Assembly (NCBI RefSeq): GCF_003330845.1
Contig: NZ_CP026121.1
Location: 7,607,501-7,671,500 of the forward strand
DNA: 64,000 bases
Reading direction: 5' to 3'
From: Streptomyces sp. Go-475
Lineage (GTDB): Bacteria; Actinomycetota; Actinomycetes; Streptomycetales; Streptomycetaceae
The position numbers and the translations under genes were made by a program. Under the pieces are notes generated by a model that worked only from the letters and a program-made list of their open reading frames with translations, had not been told where the DNA came from and searched no databases. The number at the start of each line of letters is the position of its first letter. Positions within the stretch are counted from its first letter, which is position 1. Shown here piece after piece: positions 24,110-33,726 of the stretch.

Positions 24110-25576
24110 GTGAGCAAGGACGCCGTGAACACGGCTGCGGCCACGCCGCGTACCGATGCGGCCCAGGTGCCCGCGGACGCGGGCGACGCCGGCTACAGCA
24201 AGGACCTCAAGGCCCGCCACGTCAACATGATCGCTATCGGCGGCGCGATCGGCACCGGACTCTTCCTCGGCGCCGGCGGCCGCCTCCACAACGCGGGCCC
24301 GGCGCTGGCGATCGCCTACCTGGTCTGCGGCATCTTCGCCTTCTTCGTGGTCAGGGCCCTCGGTGAGCTCGTGCTCTACCGCCCCTCCTCGGGCTCCTTC
24401 GTGTCGTACGCGCGCGAGTTCCTCGGCGAGAAGGGCGCCTACGTCGCCGGCTGGATGTACTTCCTGAACTGGTCGACCACCGGCATCGCCGACATCACCG
24501 CGATCGCGCTCTACACGCACTACTGGAGCATGTTCACCGACATCCCGCAGTGGGTGCTCGCGCTGGTCGCCCTCGCGGTGGTGCTGGCCGTGAACCTGAT
24601 CTCGGTGAAGTACTTCGGCGAGATGGAGTTCTGGTTCGCGATCATCAAGGTCGCCACGCTCGTCGGGTTCATGCTCATCGGCATCTTCCTGCTCGCCACG
24701 CAGCAGGAGGTGGGCGGCCAGACACCCGGCGTGAGCGTGATCACGGACAACGGCGGCGTCTTCCCGCACGGCCTGATGCCCGTCGTCCTCGTCATGCAGG
24801 GCGTGATCTTCGCGTACGCCGCGCTGGAGCTGGTCGGTGTCGCCGCGGGCGAGACCGCCGAGCCGGAGAAGGTCGTGCCGCGCGCGGTGAACTCGATCAT
24901 GTGGCGGGTCGGCCTGTTCTACGTGGGCTCGGTCGTCCTGCTGGCCCTCCTGCTCCCCGGTTCGGTCTACTCCGCCGACGAGAGCCCCTTCGTCACGGTC
25001 CTGTCGAAGATCGGCGTCCCCGCGGCGGGCGACGTGATGAACCTGGTGGTCCTCACGGCCGCCATGTCCTCGCTGAACTCGGGCCTGTACTCCACGGGCC
25101 GGATCCTGCGCTCCATGGCGATGGCCGGCTCGGCCCCGAAGTTCACCGCCCGCATGAACCGCAGCCAGGTCCCCTACGGCGGCATCCTGCTGACCTGCGC
25201 GGTGTGCGTGCTCGGCGTCGGCCTGAACTACCTGGTGCCGGCCCAGGCCTTCGAGATCGTGCTGAACGTGGCCTCCCTCGGCATCATCAGCACGTGGGTG
25301 ATCATCATGATCTGCCACCTGGTCTTCGTCCGCCGCGCCAAGGCGGGCCTGGTCGCCCGGCCCTCCTTCCGCCTGCCCGGCAGCCCGGTCACGGAGATCA
25401 CCACGATCGCCTTCCTGCTGGCCTGCCTCGGCATGATGTGGAACGACCCCGAGGTCGGCCGCAAGACGCTCCTGCTCATCCCGCTGATCGCGGTCATGCT
25501 GGTCGCGGGCTGGTTCGGCATCCGCCGCCGGGTGTCGCAGACGGCGGACCAGGAGCTGTCACGGCTGACGAAGTAG
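24110..25576 (+). CDS. Amino acid permease of the APC superfamily (AnsP-like, asparagine/GABA type)
   Basis: 488 residues, twelve predicted membrane helices. The AAT-family hallmarks are the start ARHVNMIAIGGAIGTGLFLG and YRPSSGSFVSYAREFLGEKGAYVAGW, followed by FGEMEFWFAIIKVATLVGF. It imports amino acids by proton symport; relatives in Streptomyces are called L-asparagine permease. The GTG start at 24110 follows AGAGAGTGG and gives the family's short polar N-terminus; a further in-frame ATG upstream would add 38 unrelated residues. It ends at a hairpin shared with the convergent arginase gene. Asparagine preference is inferred from the closest family only. Confidence 0.87.
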   Translation: MSKDAVNTAAATPRTDAAQVPADAGDAGYSKDLKARHVNMIAIGGAIGTGLFLGAGGRLHNAGPALAIAYLVCGIFAFFVVRALGELVLYRPSSGSFVSYAREFLGEKGAYVAGWMYFLNWSTTGIADITAIALYTHYWSMFTDIPQWVLALVALAVVLAVNLISVKYFGEMEFWFAIIKVATLVGFMLIGIFLLATQQEVGGQTPGVSVITDNGGVFPHGLMPVVLVMQGVIFAYAALELVGVAAGETAEPEKVVPRAVNSIMWRVGLFYVGSVVLLALLLPGSVYSADESPFVTVLSKIGVPAAGDVMNLVVLTAAMSSLNSGLYSTGRILRSMAMAGSAPKFTARMNRSQVPYGGILLTCAVCVLGVGLNYLVPAQAFEIVLNVASLGIISTWVIIMICHLVFVRRAKAGLVARPSFRLPGSPVTEITTIAFLLACLGMMWNDPEVGRKTLLLIPLIAVMLVAGWFGIRRRVSQTADQELSRLTK

Positions 25577-25582
25577 CGGCCC

Positions 25583-25603
25583 GGGGCCACGGCCGGTGGC
25601 CCC
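25583..25603. terminator. Bidirectional hairpin between permease and arginase genes
   Basis: GGGGCCAC-GGCCG-GTGGCCCC, a perfect 8-bp stem with a 5-nt loop, lies in the 36 bp between two convergent stop codons. Confidence 0.65.
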
Positions 25604-25612
25604 ACCGCCGGC

Positions 25613-26500
25613 TCAGTCCCCGCGATCGAAGGCCCCGGCCAGGCAGTCGGCGAGGCGCCGCGTGATCGTGCCGTCGGGGTCCAGGCGGGGGTTGAAGATC
25701 GCCACGTCGAGGCCGACGGCGCCGCCGTCGGACAGAGCCGTGCGCAGGACGGTCTCCAGCTCCTGCCAGGTCAGGCCGTCCGGCTGCCGGTAGTCGACGG
25801 CGGGCATGAGCGCGTCGTCCAGGACGTCGACGTCGAGGTGGGTCCAGTACCCGGCGCCCGCGCCGTCCCCGGTCAGCAGCCCGACCGCGCGCCGGGCCGC
25901 CTCGGTCGCGCCCAGGGCCCGGACGGTGTGCAGTTCCATCGCGTGCAGCGCCTCCGGCAGCGGCTGCATGCCGTACGCCGCGGACTCCTCCGCGTCCCGG
26001 AACCCCAGGGCGACGACGTCCTCGTCCCGCACCAGCGGGCCCCGGCCCTCCAGGTCGGCCAGCACGCGCGGCCCGCGCCCGGTGGCCAGGGCGAGTTCCA
26101 TGGAGGCCACCTCCCCGGCCGGCTCCGCCGAGGGCTGGTAGAAGTCGGTGTGCCCGTCGAGGAACAGCAGACCGTGCCGGTCCCGGCGGCGCAGCGCGAG
26201 CAGGTTGCCGAGCAGCACGCTGCAGTCGCCGCCGAGCACGACGGGGAACCGGCCGTCATGGAGGACAGCGCCCACGGCGTCGGCCAGGGCGGCGGAGTAG
26301 GCGGCGATGCCGGCCGGGTTGAGGACCCCGGTGTCCGGGTCGCGCTCCGGGTCGTACGGCGGCGGCTCGACCCGGCCCGCGACCTCCGCGTCGAGCGCCT
26401 CGGCCAGCCCGGCCCCGAGCAGCGCCTCCGGCAGCTCCTCCACGCCGGTCGGCCGCAGCCCGAGCACGGACGGTGCCTCGATGATCGCCACGTTCCGCAC
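25613..26500 (-). CDS. Arginase/agmatinase/formiminoglutamase-family ureohydrolase
   Basis: 295 residues, normal length. Three of the usual metal-binding motifs are present: DGHTDF (Asp-x-His), HLDVDVLD (Asp-x-Asp) and the first motif, which reads GGDCS rather than the usual GGDHS, so a metal-ligand histidine is replaced by cysteine. The family hydrolyses guanidino compounds such as arginine, agmatine or formiminoglutamate; which one cannot be told, and the changed ligand could alter metal or activity. GTG at 26500 is used because GGAGGAG stands 6 nt before it; an ATG 15 codons upstream lacks one. A 12-bp perfect palindrome lies 38 bp upstream. Confidence 0.85.
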   Translation of the reverse strand: MRNVAIIEAPSVLGLRPTGVEELPEALLGAGLAEALDAEVAGRVEPPPYDPERDPDTGVLNPAGIAAYSAALADAVGAVLHDGRFPVVLGGDCSVLLGNLLALRRRDRHGLLFLDGHTDFYQPSAEPAGEVASMELALATGRGPRVLADLEGRGPLVRDEDVVALGFRDAEESAAYGMQPLPEALHAMELHTVRALGATEAARRAVGLLTGDGAGAGYWTHLDVDVLDDALMPAVDYRQPDGLTWQELETVLRTALSDGGAVGLDVAIFNPRLDPDGTITRRLADCLAGAFDRGD

Positions 26501-26537
26501 GTCCGGCTCCTCCGTCGGCCGCCCTGTCCACGCCGCC

Positions 26538-26565
26538 GGGCCCATACGCCGGTGCGTATGGGCCC
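26538..26565. promoter_or_regulatory. Perfect 12-bp inverted repeat upstream of the arginase-family gene
   Basis: GGGCCCATACGC and GCGTATGGGCCC flank a CGGT centre. The symmetry is exact over 24 bp. Its place 38 bp before the start codon suits either an operator (the ATACGC/GCGTAT pair looks like a TetR-type site) or a hairpin in the 5' untranslated region. Confidence 0.6.
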
Positions 26566-26676
26566 ACCGTAAGCCGCGCGACGGCGTTCAGCAGTCCGGG
26601 CTACCGCCCGACCGGGCGGGGCGCGTGAGGCGGCACCGCCCTCTGCGCCCCCGGGCGCCGGCCGGGACGGGCCGTC

Positions 26677-28251
26677 TCAGTGCTCATGCCCGTCGTGCTC
26701 GTGCCCGTCGTGCTCATGCCCCTCGTGCTCGTGCCCCTGGTGTCCACGCCCCCCATGCCCGTGCACCCCGTTGGTCGCCGCGATCTTCTTCCACGACTTC
26801 GGCTGCGGCACCGTCCCCTTCTCCCCGGCCTTCGCCACCGCCGCGGCCCGAGCCGCCGGCGCCCCCGGCTTCGACGGCTGGAACAGCCACGTGTCGAACA
26901 GGGCGGCCAGGGGCTTGCCGGAGACCTCCTCGGCGTACCGCTGGAAGTCGGAGACCGACGCGTTGCCGTGGGCGTACTTCTGGGGCCAGCCCTTGAGGAC
27001 GGCGAAGAACGCCTCGTCGCCGATCTCGTTCCGCAGCGCCTGCACCGCCAGGGCGCCCCGGTCGTACACCGCGATGTGGAACTGGTTGTCAGGGCCCGGA
27101 TCGCCGGGCTTCACCGTCCAGAACGGGTCGTCGGCGGGGTGCGAGGCGTACACGTAGTCGGCGAGTTCCTGCGCCGTGCCCTCGCCCTCGTGCTCGGACC
27201 ACAGCCACTGCGCGTACCGCGCGAACCCCTCGTTGATCCAGATGTCCTTCCAGCGCTTCAGGGACACCTCGTCCCCGTACCACTGGTGGGCCAGCTCGTG
27301 GACGACGAGGGACACGTTCGACCCGTTCGCGAACTGCCGCGGGCTGTAGAACGGCCGGGTCTGGGTCTCCAGCGCGTACCCGGTCGTGGTGTTCGGCACG
27401 TACCCGCCGAGCGCGTTGTAGGGGTACGGACCGAAGTACTCGCTCAGCCAGTCCACGATCTCCCCGCTGCGCTCGATGCTCGCGCGGGCCGCGCCGGCGT
27501 GGTCGCCCAGGTCCTTGCTGTAGGCGTTGACGACCGGGATGCCGCTCTCGGTCCTGCCGGTCGTGATGTCGAACTTCCCGACCGCCAGCGTGGCCAGGTA
27601 CGTGGTCTGCGGCTTGTTGGAGCGCCAGTTCCACCGGGTCCAGCCGAGCCGTGAACTCGTCGACTGGAGCGTGCCGTTGGAGATGGCCTGGGTGCCGTCC
27701 GGGACCAGCACGGACACGTCGTAGGTGGCCTTGTCGAGCGGGTGGTCGTTGCTGGGGAACCACCAGGCCGCGGCCTCCGGCTCGTTCGCCGCGACGCCGC
27801 CGTCCGGGGTGCGGTGCCAGCTGGTGAAGCCGTAGGCCTGCTTCGAGGACGGCACCCCGCGGTAGCGCACGACGACCGTGATCGGCGTGCCCTTGGCCAG
27901 CGGCGTCTTCGGCGTGACCTCCAGCTCGTGCTCGCCCGAGGTCGTGAACGACGCCGCGGCCCCGTTCACGCGCACCTCGCTGACGTCCAGCAGGAAGTCC
28001 AGGTTGAAGCTGGACAGGTCCTGCGTGGTGCGGGCCACCAGGGTCGCCGTGCCCTCCAGCTCGTCCGTCGCCGGCTGGTACTTCAGCCTCAGGTCGTAGT
28101 GGGAGACGTCGTATCCGCCGTTGCCGTAGGCCGGGTAGTAGGGGTCGCCGATACCCGGAGCGCCAGGGGAGCGGGGAGCGGCTGATGCCGGGATCGCCAG
28201 CAGGAGGACGGCCGCTGCCAGGGCTCCCGGCGCGATGATTCTGCGGTGCAC
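26677..28251 (-). CDS. Secreted M1-family metallopeptidase with a histidine-rich tail
   Basis: 524 residues. Signal peptide at 1-25 (VHRRIIAPGALAAAVLLLAIPASA). The M1 zinc site HExxH-(18)-E is intact: VVHELAHQWYGDEVSLKRW with the distal glutamate in INEGFARYAQW, and the substrate-binding segment GGYVPNTTTGYALETQTR. It cuts amino acids from peptide N-termini outside the cell. The last ~20 residues are a run of GHEHDGHEH repeats, which could bind zinc or other metals. GTG at 28251 follows TTGGAG; an ATG 16 codons upstream has no ribosome site. Divergent from the S15 peptidase gene. Confidence 0.92.
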   Translation of the reverse strand: MHRRIIAPGALAAAVLLLAIPASAAPRSPGAPGIGDPYYPAYGNGGYDVSHYDLRLKYQPATDELEGTATLVARTTQDLSSFNLDFLLDVSEVRVNGAAASFTTSGEHELEVTPKTPLAKGTPITVVVRYRGVPSSKQAYGFTSWHRTPDGGVAANEPEAAAWWFPSNDHPLDKATYDVSVLVPDGTQAISNGTLQSTSSRLGWTRWNWRSNKPQTTYLATLAVGKFDITTGRTESGIPVVNAYSKDLGDHAGAARASIERSGEIVDWLSEYFGPYPYNALGGYVPNTTTGYALETQTRPFYSPRQFANGSNVSLVVHELAHQWYGDEVSLKRWKDIWINEGFARYAQWLWSEHEGEGTAQELADYVYASHPADDPFWTVKPGDPGPDNQFHIAVYDRGALAVQALRNEIGDEAFFAVLKGWPQKYAHGNASVSDFQRYAEEVSGKPLAALFDTWLFQPSKPGAPAARAAAVAKAGEKGTVPQPKSWKKIAATNGVHGHGGRGHQGHEHEGHEHDGHEHDGHEH

Positions 28252-28451
28252 GCAAGGCTCCAAGTCGTAGGTGCCGAAGTCTGTCCGGAGCCTATTCACT
28301 CCCTGTGTCTCTGGTCATGTCCATGGCCCCTGCTGTCACACGATCGCCATTCGGCCGACATGAGGCTCCTGGCCCCTCGGTCGATTCAGGACACGCCGGT
28401 CCGTCAGTTGCCCTCTTCTGAACAGGAGTTCACCGATGTAGCGTCCGGCGC

Positions 28452-30407
28452 ATGCCGAAACGCACGCGCTTCACGACCTGGAGACCGCTCGCGACGGCGG
28501 CCACGGCCGCCCTGATGGCCACCCTGCTCACCCCGGCGGCCGCACAGGCCGCACCACGCGGGAGCGAACCCGTCTACTCGTACGAGAAGGCCATCCGCGA
28601 GGCCGTCTGGGTGGACACCGGACTCGACGGTGACGGCGACGGAAAGGCCGACCGGGTCGCCGTCGACATCGTCCGCCCCCGCGAACCCGCCCGCCAGGGC
28701 CGGAAGATCCCCGTCATCATGGACGCCAGCCCGTACTACTCCTGCTGCGGGCGCGGCAACGAGAGCCAGAAGAAGACGTACGACGCGAACGGCGACGTCG
28801 TCCAGATGCCGCTGTTCTACGACAACTACTTCGTGCCGCGCGGCTACGCCTTCGTCGGCGTCGACCTGGCCGGAACCAATCGCTCGGACGGCTGCGTCGA
28901 CGTCGGCGGCCGCTCCGACATCCAGTCCGCGAAGGCCGTCGTCGACTGGCTGAACGGCCGCGCCAAGGCCTACACCACCCGCACCGGCACCACCCGCGCC
29001 CAGGCCGGCTGGACCAACGGCCGCACCGGCATGATCGGCAAGAGCTGGGACGGCACCATCGCCAACGGCGTCGCCGCCACCGGCGTCAAGGGCCTGGAGA
29101 CCATCGTCCCGATCAGCGCCATCTCCTCCTGGTACGACTACTACTTCCAGCAGGGCGCCCCGCTCTACGACTCCGGCCCCGACTGGCTCTCGAACTACGT
29201 CAACAGCCCCGACGCCCGCGCCGAGTGCGGTCCCGTCCAGCAGAAGCTCGTCGACGGCGCCCCGCGCACCGGCGACTGGACCCCGCTGTGGACCGAGCGC
29301 GACTACGTGAAGGCCGCGCGCAAGGTCCGGGCCAGCGTCTTCCTGATCCACGGCACGCAGGACCTCAACGTCCGCATGAAGCACGTCGGCCAGTGGTGGG
29401 ACGCCCTCGCGAAGAACGGCGTCGAGCGCAAGATCTGGCTCTCCCAGACCGGCCACGTCGACCCCTTCGACTTCCGGCGCGCGGAATGGGTCGACACCCT
29501 GCACCGCTGGTTCGACCACGAACTCATGGGCTACGACAACGGCATCGACCGCGAGCCCATGGCCGACATCGAACGCCGGCCCGACCAGTGGGACACCTCC
29601 CGGACCTGGCCGCCCAGCGGCACCCGCGCCGCCACCCTGCGCCCGGACCGGGGCACCCAGGCCGGCGTCGGCACCCTCGGCCTGCACCGCGGCCACGGCA
29701 CCGAGACCTTCACCGACGACCCGGCGCGCAGCGAGACCGACTGGGCCGCGCAGATCGACACGTCGACAGCGGAGAAGGCCGGGTTCGTCACCGGTCCGCT
29801 CACCCGCGACCTGCGCCTGTCCGGCTCCTCCGAGGTCACCGTCACCGCCACGCCCTCCACCCCGACGGCCCACCTCTCCGCCGTCCTCGTGGACGTCGGC
29901 CCCGCCACCATCCGCGACTACGCCGACGCCGACGAAGGCATCACCACCCTCCCCGACCGCACCTGCTGGGGCCCGAGCACCCCCGGCGACAGCTCCTGCT
30001 TCAAGGAGACGAAGGCGAAGACCGCCGACGTCGACTACACGGTCGTCAGCCGCGGCTGGGCCGACCTCGGCAACCACGCCTCGGACCTCGAGGGCGCCCC
30101 GCTCACCCCGGGCAAGCGGTACACGATCACCCTCGACCTGGCGGCCACCGACCACGTCGTGCCCAAGGGCCACCGCCTGGCGCTGATCGTCGCGGGCACC
30201 GACAAGGACCTCATCGACCCTCCCGCCGACCGCCCGAAGCTCACGCTCGACCTCTCCCGCACCTCGGCCCGGGTGCCGTTCGTCGGCGGCGCCACCGCCT
30301 TCGCGCGCGCCACCGAGGGCGCCGCGTCCGCCACGCCCGACGCCGGCGTCCTGGACGGCGTACGGGAACCGCGCACGACTCACCGCGTCCCGGAGGGAAG
30401 CCGGTGA
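28452..30407 (+). CDS. Secreted Xaa-Pro dipeptidyl-peptidase (S15 family)
   Basis: 651 residues. Signal peptide about 1-35 ([20 protein letters not shown], ending AQAAP). The alpha/beta-hydrolase core carries the nucleophile in GKSWDG (Ser198), a downstream acid in the HGTQDLNV region and the histidine in TGHVDPF (His335). The C-terminal half (about 400-640) is the jelly-roll domain typical of S15/X-Pro peptidases ([20 protein letters not shown]). It removes Xaa-Pro dipeptides from peptides outside the cell. The ATG at 28452 has only a weak ribosome site. Its stop codon overlaps the M14 gene start as GTGA. Confidence 0.9.
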   Translation: MPKRTRFTTWRPLATAATAALMATLLTPAAAQAAPRGSEPVYSYEKAIREAVWVDTGLDGDGDGKADRVAVDIVRPREPARQGRKIPVIMDASPYYSCCGRGNESQKKTYDANGDVVQMPLFYDNYFVPRGYAFVGVDLAGTNRSDGCVDVGGRSDIQSAKAVVDWLNGRAKAYTTRTGTTRAQAGWTNGRTGMIGKSWDGTIANGVAATGVKGLETIVPISAISSWYDYYFQQGAPLYDSGPDWLSNYVNSPDARAECGPVQQKLVDGAPRTGDWTPLWTERDYVKAARKVRASVFLIHGTQDLNVRMKHVGQWWDALAKNGVERKIWLSQTGHVDPFDFRRAEWVDTLHRWFDHELMGYDNGIDREPMADIERRPDQWDTSRTWPPSGTRAATLRPDRGTQAGVGTLGLHRGHGTETFTDDPARSETDWAAQIDTSTAEKAGFVTGPLTRDLRLSGSSEVTVTATPSTPTAHLSAVLVDVGPATIRDYADADEGITTLPDRTCWGPSTPGDSSCFKETKAKTADVDYTVVSRGWADLGNHASDLEGAPLTPGKRYTITLDLAATDHVVPKGHRLALIVAGTDKDLIDPPADRPKLTLDLSRTSARVPFVGGATAFARATEGAASATPDAGVLDGVREPRTTHRVPEGSR

Positions 30408-31681
30408 TCCGCGTCCGCGCTCTGGTCCTGACCGCCGTCGCACTCGCCGCATCCCTGGTCGCCGTCCCGGCGCAGGCCGCGACCACCGATCCGTCGCCCC
30501 GCACCGGCTTCGAGGAGACCGGCGGCGCCCGCTGGACCACCCAGCCCGAGGAACAGGACTTCCTCAAGGCCGTCGACCGGTCGAGCAGCCGCGTCTCCCT
30601 GACCCGTATCGGTACGACGAAGCAGGGCCGGCCGCTCCAGCTCGTCCGGATCGGCACCCGGCCCAGCCCCAGCACGGTGCTGCTCGTCTGCGCCCAGCAC
30701 GGCGACGAGCCCTCCGGCCGCGAGGCGTGCCTGACCACGATCCGCGACCTCGCCCACGCCCGCGACAGCCGCACCCGGCGCTTCCTGGACCGCACCACGG
30801 TCCTCGTCGTGCCCACCGCCAACCCCGACGGCCGGGCGGCGAACACGCGCGGCAACAGCGACGGCGTCGACATCAACCGCGACCACCTCGCCCTGCAGAC
30901 CGCGGAGGGCCGCGCCCTCGCCGCCGTCCTGCGCGACCACCGGCCCGACATCGTGTACGACCTGCACGAGTACGGCGCCACACCCCCCTACTACGACAAG
31001 GCCCTGTTCGACCTCTGGCCGCGCAACCCCAACACGCACGACGCGGTCCACGAGGAGGCGCGGACGCTGTCCGAGGCGTACGTCCGGCCGGCCGCGCACC
31101 GGGCCGGCCACTCGACCGGCACCTACGGCATCTGGACCGACCCGGTCACCGGCGAGCCGGTCAAACAGGTCGCCGGAGACGGACAAGAGCGCATTCTGCG
31201 CAATATGTCCGGCTTGAAACACTCCGTCGGCCTGCTCATCGAGAGCCGCGTCGACCCGCTCACCGACGCCGAGAAGGCGGACGAGGCGCTGAACAACCGG
31301 CGCCGGGTGAGCTCCCAACTGGCCGCCCTGAAGGGCTTGTTCGGCTACGCCGATGAGCGCCGCGGCAAGATCGAGGCGGCCACGGACCGGGCCCGGCTCA
31401 CCGGGTACGCCGCCACCGGCCCGGTCTACGTCGGCGGCGCCGACAACGACCCGCCCGAACCGGCGGAAACCATAACGGACCCACCCTGCGGCTACCGGCT
31501 CACGGCCGCCCAGTACGCCGAGGTGGGCGACGAACTCGCCCTGCACGGCGTGCGCGTACGCAAGGACGCCGAGGGCGTGCTCGTCCCCGTGCGCCAGTCC
31601 CTGCGGGCGCTCGTCCCCCTGCTGCTCGACGACCGGGCCGAGTACCACCTCACAGGAGGTGCACACGAAACCACGTGCTGA
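30404..31681 (+). CDS. Secreted M14-family zinc carboxypeptidase
   Basis: 425 residues. Signal peptide 1-26 ([20 protein letters not shown], cleavage after AQA). Zinc ligands HxxE in [13 protein letters not shown] (His99, Glu102) and the histidine in DLHEYG (His188); catalytic glutamate in LLIESR (Glu280). It removes C-terminal amino acids from peptides. GTG start at 30404 follows CGGAGGGAAGCC and shares GTGA with the S15 stop, so both exopeptidases are made together and work on opposite peptide ends. The C-terminal 140 residues are an extra domain of unknown role. A cognate prolyl/aminopeptidase set (M1, S15, M14) is thus clustered. Confidence 0.88.
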   Translation: MIRVRALVLTAVALAASLVAVPAQAATTDPSPRTGFEETGGARWTTQPEEQDFLKAVDRSSSRVSLTRIGTTKQGRPLQLVRIGTRPSPSTVLLVCAQHGDEPSGREACLTTIRDLAHARDSRTRRFLDRTTVLVVPTANPDGRAANTRGNSDGVDINRDHLALQTAEGRALAAVLRDHRPDIVYDLHEYGATPPYYDKALFDLWPRNPNTHDAVHEEARTLSEAYVRPAAHRAGHSTGTYGIWTDPVTGEPVKQVAGDGQERILRNMSGLKHSVGLLIESRVDPLTDAEKADEALNNRRRVSSQLAALKGLFGYADERRGKIEAATDRARLTGYAATGPVYVGGADNDPPEPAETITDPPCGYRLTAAQYAEVGDELALHGVRVRKDAEGVLVPVRQSLRALVPLLLDDRAEYHLTGGAHETTC

Positions 31682-31708
31682 GGGGGGTGAAAATCCGCCA
31701 CACGTGGT
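31670..31708. other. Inverted repeat across the M14 stop codon
   Basis: ACCACGTG (31670-31677) and CACGTGGT (31701-31708) are complementary with a 23-nt purine-rich spacer. It may form a hairpin between the peptidase gene and the BCCT transporter gene, or just be a paired site. The CACGTG cores are themselves palindromes. Confidence 0.35.
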
Positions 31709-31764
31709 AGCAGCGTTACGGAGGAACCGATCCTTCTCGCAGTCCCCGATGAAAGGTGCCGCCT

Positions 31765-33489
31765 GTGACGCAAGAACGACCAAGCGACAAGGACTCCCCC
31801 GAGGGAGCCGCGCTGCCGGGGTCGGAAGCGGGCCTGCCGGGCCAGACCCGGCCGCAGACCGACCGCATCGTCTTCGGCGTCACAGCGGTGCTCACCCTCG
31901 CCTTCGTGGTCTGGGGCGCCGCGGCGACCGACTCGCTCGAAGACGTCTCCACCAGCATGCTCAGCGGCCTGATGCACAACGGCGGCTGGGCGTTCATGCT
32001 CGCCGCCTCCGGCTTCGTCGTCTTCGCCCTGTGGCTCGCGATCAGCCGCTACGGCCGTATCCACCTGGGCGCGGAGGGCGAGGAGCCGGAGTTCCGCACG
32101 GTCTCCTGGGTCGCCATGATGTTCAGCGCCGGCATGGGCATCGGCCTGATGTTCTACGGCGTGAGCGAGCCGCTGTCGCACTACGGCGCGCCCCCGCCGG
32201 GTACGAACCCGGCCGACTCGGGCGATCGCATGGAGACGGCCATGGCCACCACCCTGTTCCACTGGACGCTCCACCCCTGGGCGATCTACGCCGTGGTCGG
32301 CCTCGGCATCGCCTACAGCACCTTCCGCAGGCGGCGCCGGCAGACCATCAGCGCCGTGTTCACCCCGCTCATCGGCAAGAAGAACGCGAACGGCGCCGCC
32401 GGCCGGGTCATCGACATCCTCGCGATCGTCGCGACCGTCTTCGGGTCCGCCGCCTCCCTGGGGCTCGGCGCGCTGCAGATCGGCTCCGGTGTGCAGGAGC
32501 TGAACTGGATGGACAAGGTGAGCACCGGGCTGCTCGTCGCGATCATCGCGGTGCTGACCCTGGCCTTCGTCGCGTCCGCGGTGTCGGGCGTGGAGAAGGG
32601 CATCCAGTGGCTGTCCAACACCAACATGGTGCTGGCGCTGGTGCTCGCCCTGTTCGTGTTCGTCGCGGGCCCGACCATCATCGTGCTCGACCTGCTGCCC
32701 ACGTCCGTCTTCGCCTACCTCGGTGACCTGCCCCAGCTGGCCGGGCGCACCGAGGCCAGCGGCGGCGAGGGCGTCGCGGACTGGCTGGGCAGCTGGACCG
32801 TCTTCTACTGGGCGTGGTGGATCTCCTGGACGCCCTTCGTCGGCATGTTCATCGCCCGGATCAGCCGGGGCCGCACCATCCGGCAGTTCGTCGGCGGTGT
32901 CATCCTCGTGCCCAGCACGGTCAGCCTGATCTGGTTCGCGATCTTCGGCGGCTCGGCGATGAAGATGCAGGAGCAGGGGCGGCTCGGCAAGGAGGCGACC
33001 CCGGAGGGCCAGCTCTTCGGCGTGCTCCAGCAGTTCCCGATCGCCACCGTGACCAGCCTGCTCGTGATGATCCTGGTCGGCATCTTCTTCGTCTCGGGCG
33101 CGGACGCGGCCTCGATCGTGATGGGCACGCTGTCGCAGAAGGGCGCGCTCGAACCGGGCCGTCTGGTCGTGGTGTTCTGGGGCGTGGTCACCGGCGCGGT
33201 CGCCGCGATCATGCTCATGGTGGGCAGCGGGCAGGGCGACGCCCTGACGGGCCTGCAGAACCTCACGATCCTCGCGGCGGCGCCGTTCGTCGTCGTGATG
33301 ACCTTCATGTGCGTCGCCCTCATGCGCGACCTGCGCCGCGACCCGGTCATCGTGCGCGAGCAGATGGGCTCCGAGGCCGTCGAACTGGCCGTCATCGAGG
33401 GCCACAAGAAGTACGACGGCGAGTTCCAGTTCCGCGTGGGCCCGGGCCGTGGCCCGGACGTGGAAGGCGACCCGATCGGCAAACACTGA
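31765..33489 (+). CDS. BCCT-family betaine/choline/carnitine transporter
   Basis: 574 residues, about twelve membrane helices. Family landmarks: GMGIGLMFYGVSEPLSHY, the aromatic-rich TTLFHWTLHPWAIYAVVGLGI and the substrate helix WAWWISWTPFVGMFIARIS. It moves quaternary ammonium compounds such as glycine betaine, driven by sodium or protons. The GTG at 31765 has AAAGG 9 nt upstream; a GTG three codons earlier is less likely. The long charged N-terminus (35 residues) and C-terminal tail (about 50, ending GPDVEGDPIGKH) may sense osmotic state, as in BetP. Specificity is not fixed. Confidence 0.92.
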   Translation: MTQERPSDKDSPEGAALPGSEAGLPGQTRPQTDRIVFGVTAVLTLAFVVWGAAATDSLEDVSTSMLSGLMHNGGWAFMLAASGFVVFALWLAISRYGRIHLGAEGEEPEFRTVSWVAMMFSAGMGIGLMFYGVSEPLSHYGAPPPGTNPADSGDRMETAMATTLFHWTLHPWAIYAVVGLGIAYSTFRRRRRQTISAVFTPLIGKKNANGAAGRVIDILAIVATVFGSAASLGLGALQIGSGVQELNWMDKVSTGLLVAIIAVLTLAFVASAVSGVEKGIQWLSNTNMVLALVLALFVFVAGPTIIVLDLLPTSVFAYLGDLPQLAGRTEASGGEGVADWLGSWTVFYWAWWISWTPFVGMFIARISRGRTIRQFVGGVILVPSTVSLIWFAIFGGSAMKMQEQGRLGKEATPEGQLFGVLQQFPIATVTSLLVMILVGIFFVSGADAASIVMGTLSQKGALEPGRLVVVFWGVVTGAVAAIMLMVGSGQGDALTGLQNLTILAAAPFVVVMTFMCVALMRDLRRDPVIVREQMGSEAVELAVIEGHKKYDGEFQFRVGPGRGPDVEGDPIGKH

Positions 33490-33656
33490 CGGAGACGACG
33501 GAGACGACGGAGAGGCGGAGGCGACCGGAGACGATCGAGCGACCCGGGCGCCTCCAACCGGGTCGCCCGGTCCTGGCGGCCCGGCCTCGGTCGTCCTCGG
33601 TCGTCCTCGGCCGACGGGGACCAGAGCCGATGACCAGCCGGGCCACGCCCCCCGCA
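33490..33656. repeat. Intergenic low-complexity repeats after the BCCT gene
   Basis: The stretch holds a short tandem repeat of the GACGGAGAC unit (33488-33513) and a second one of CCTCGGTCGT units (33583-33611), typical of slippage in untranslated GC-rich DNA. No gene is apparent here. Confidence 0.5.
33539..33566 (+). terminator. Hairpin after the BCCT gene
   Basis: GCGACCCGG (33539-33547) and CCGGGTCGC (33558-33566), a perfect 9-bp stem with a 10-nt loop, 50 nt after the BCCT stop codon. It may end the transporter transcript. Confidence 0.5.
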
Positions 33657-33726
33657 CTCAGCCGGTGACCAGCCGGGCCGCCTCTTCCATGCTCAGCCGG
33701 TGACCAGCCGGGCCGCCTCCTCCGCG
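33657..33726. repeat. 35-bp tandem duplication of the 3' end of the D-amino-acid oxidase gene
   Basis: The 28-bp core starting CTCAGCCGGTGACCAGCC is present at 33657-33684 and again at 33692-33719, exactly 35 bp apart; the second copy codes the final EEAARLVTG and stop of the oxidase. A weaker third copy of TGACCAGCCGGGCC is at 33631-33644. The shift is not a multiple of three, so the distal copy lies outside the gene. Confidence 0.8.

Noticed and set aside
31682..31764. Possible riboswitch before the BCCT gene
   Set aside because: Only an eight-base inverted repeat is present; no conserved riboswitch core can be seen.
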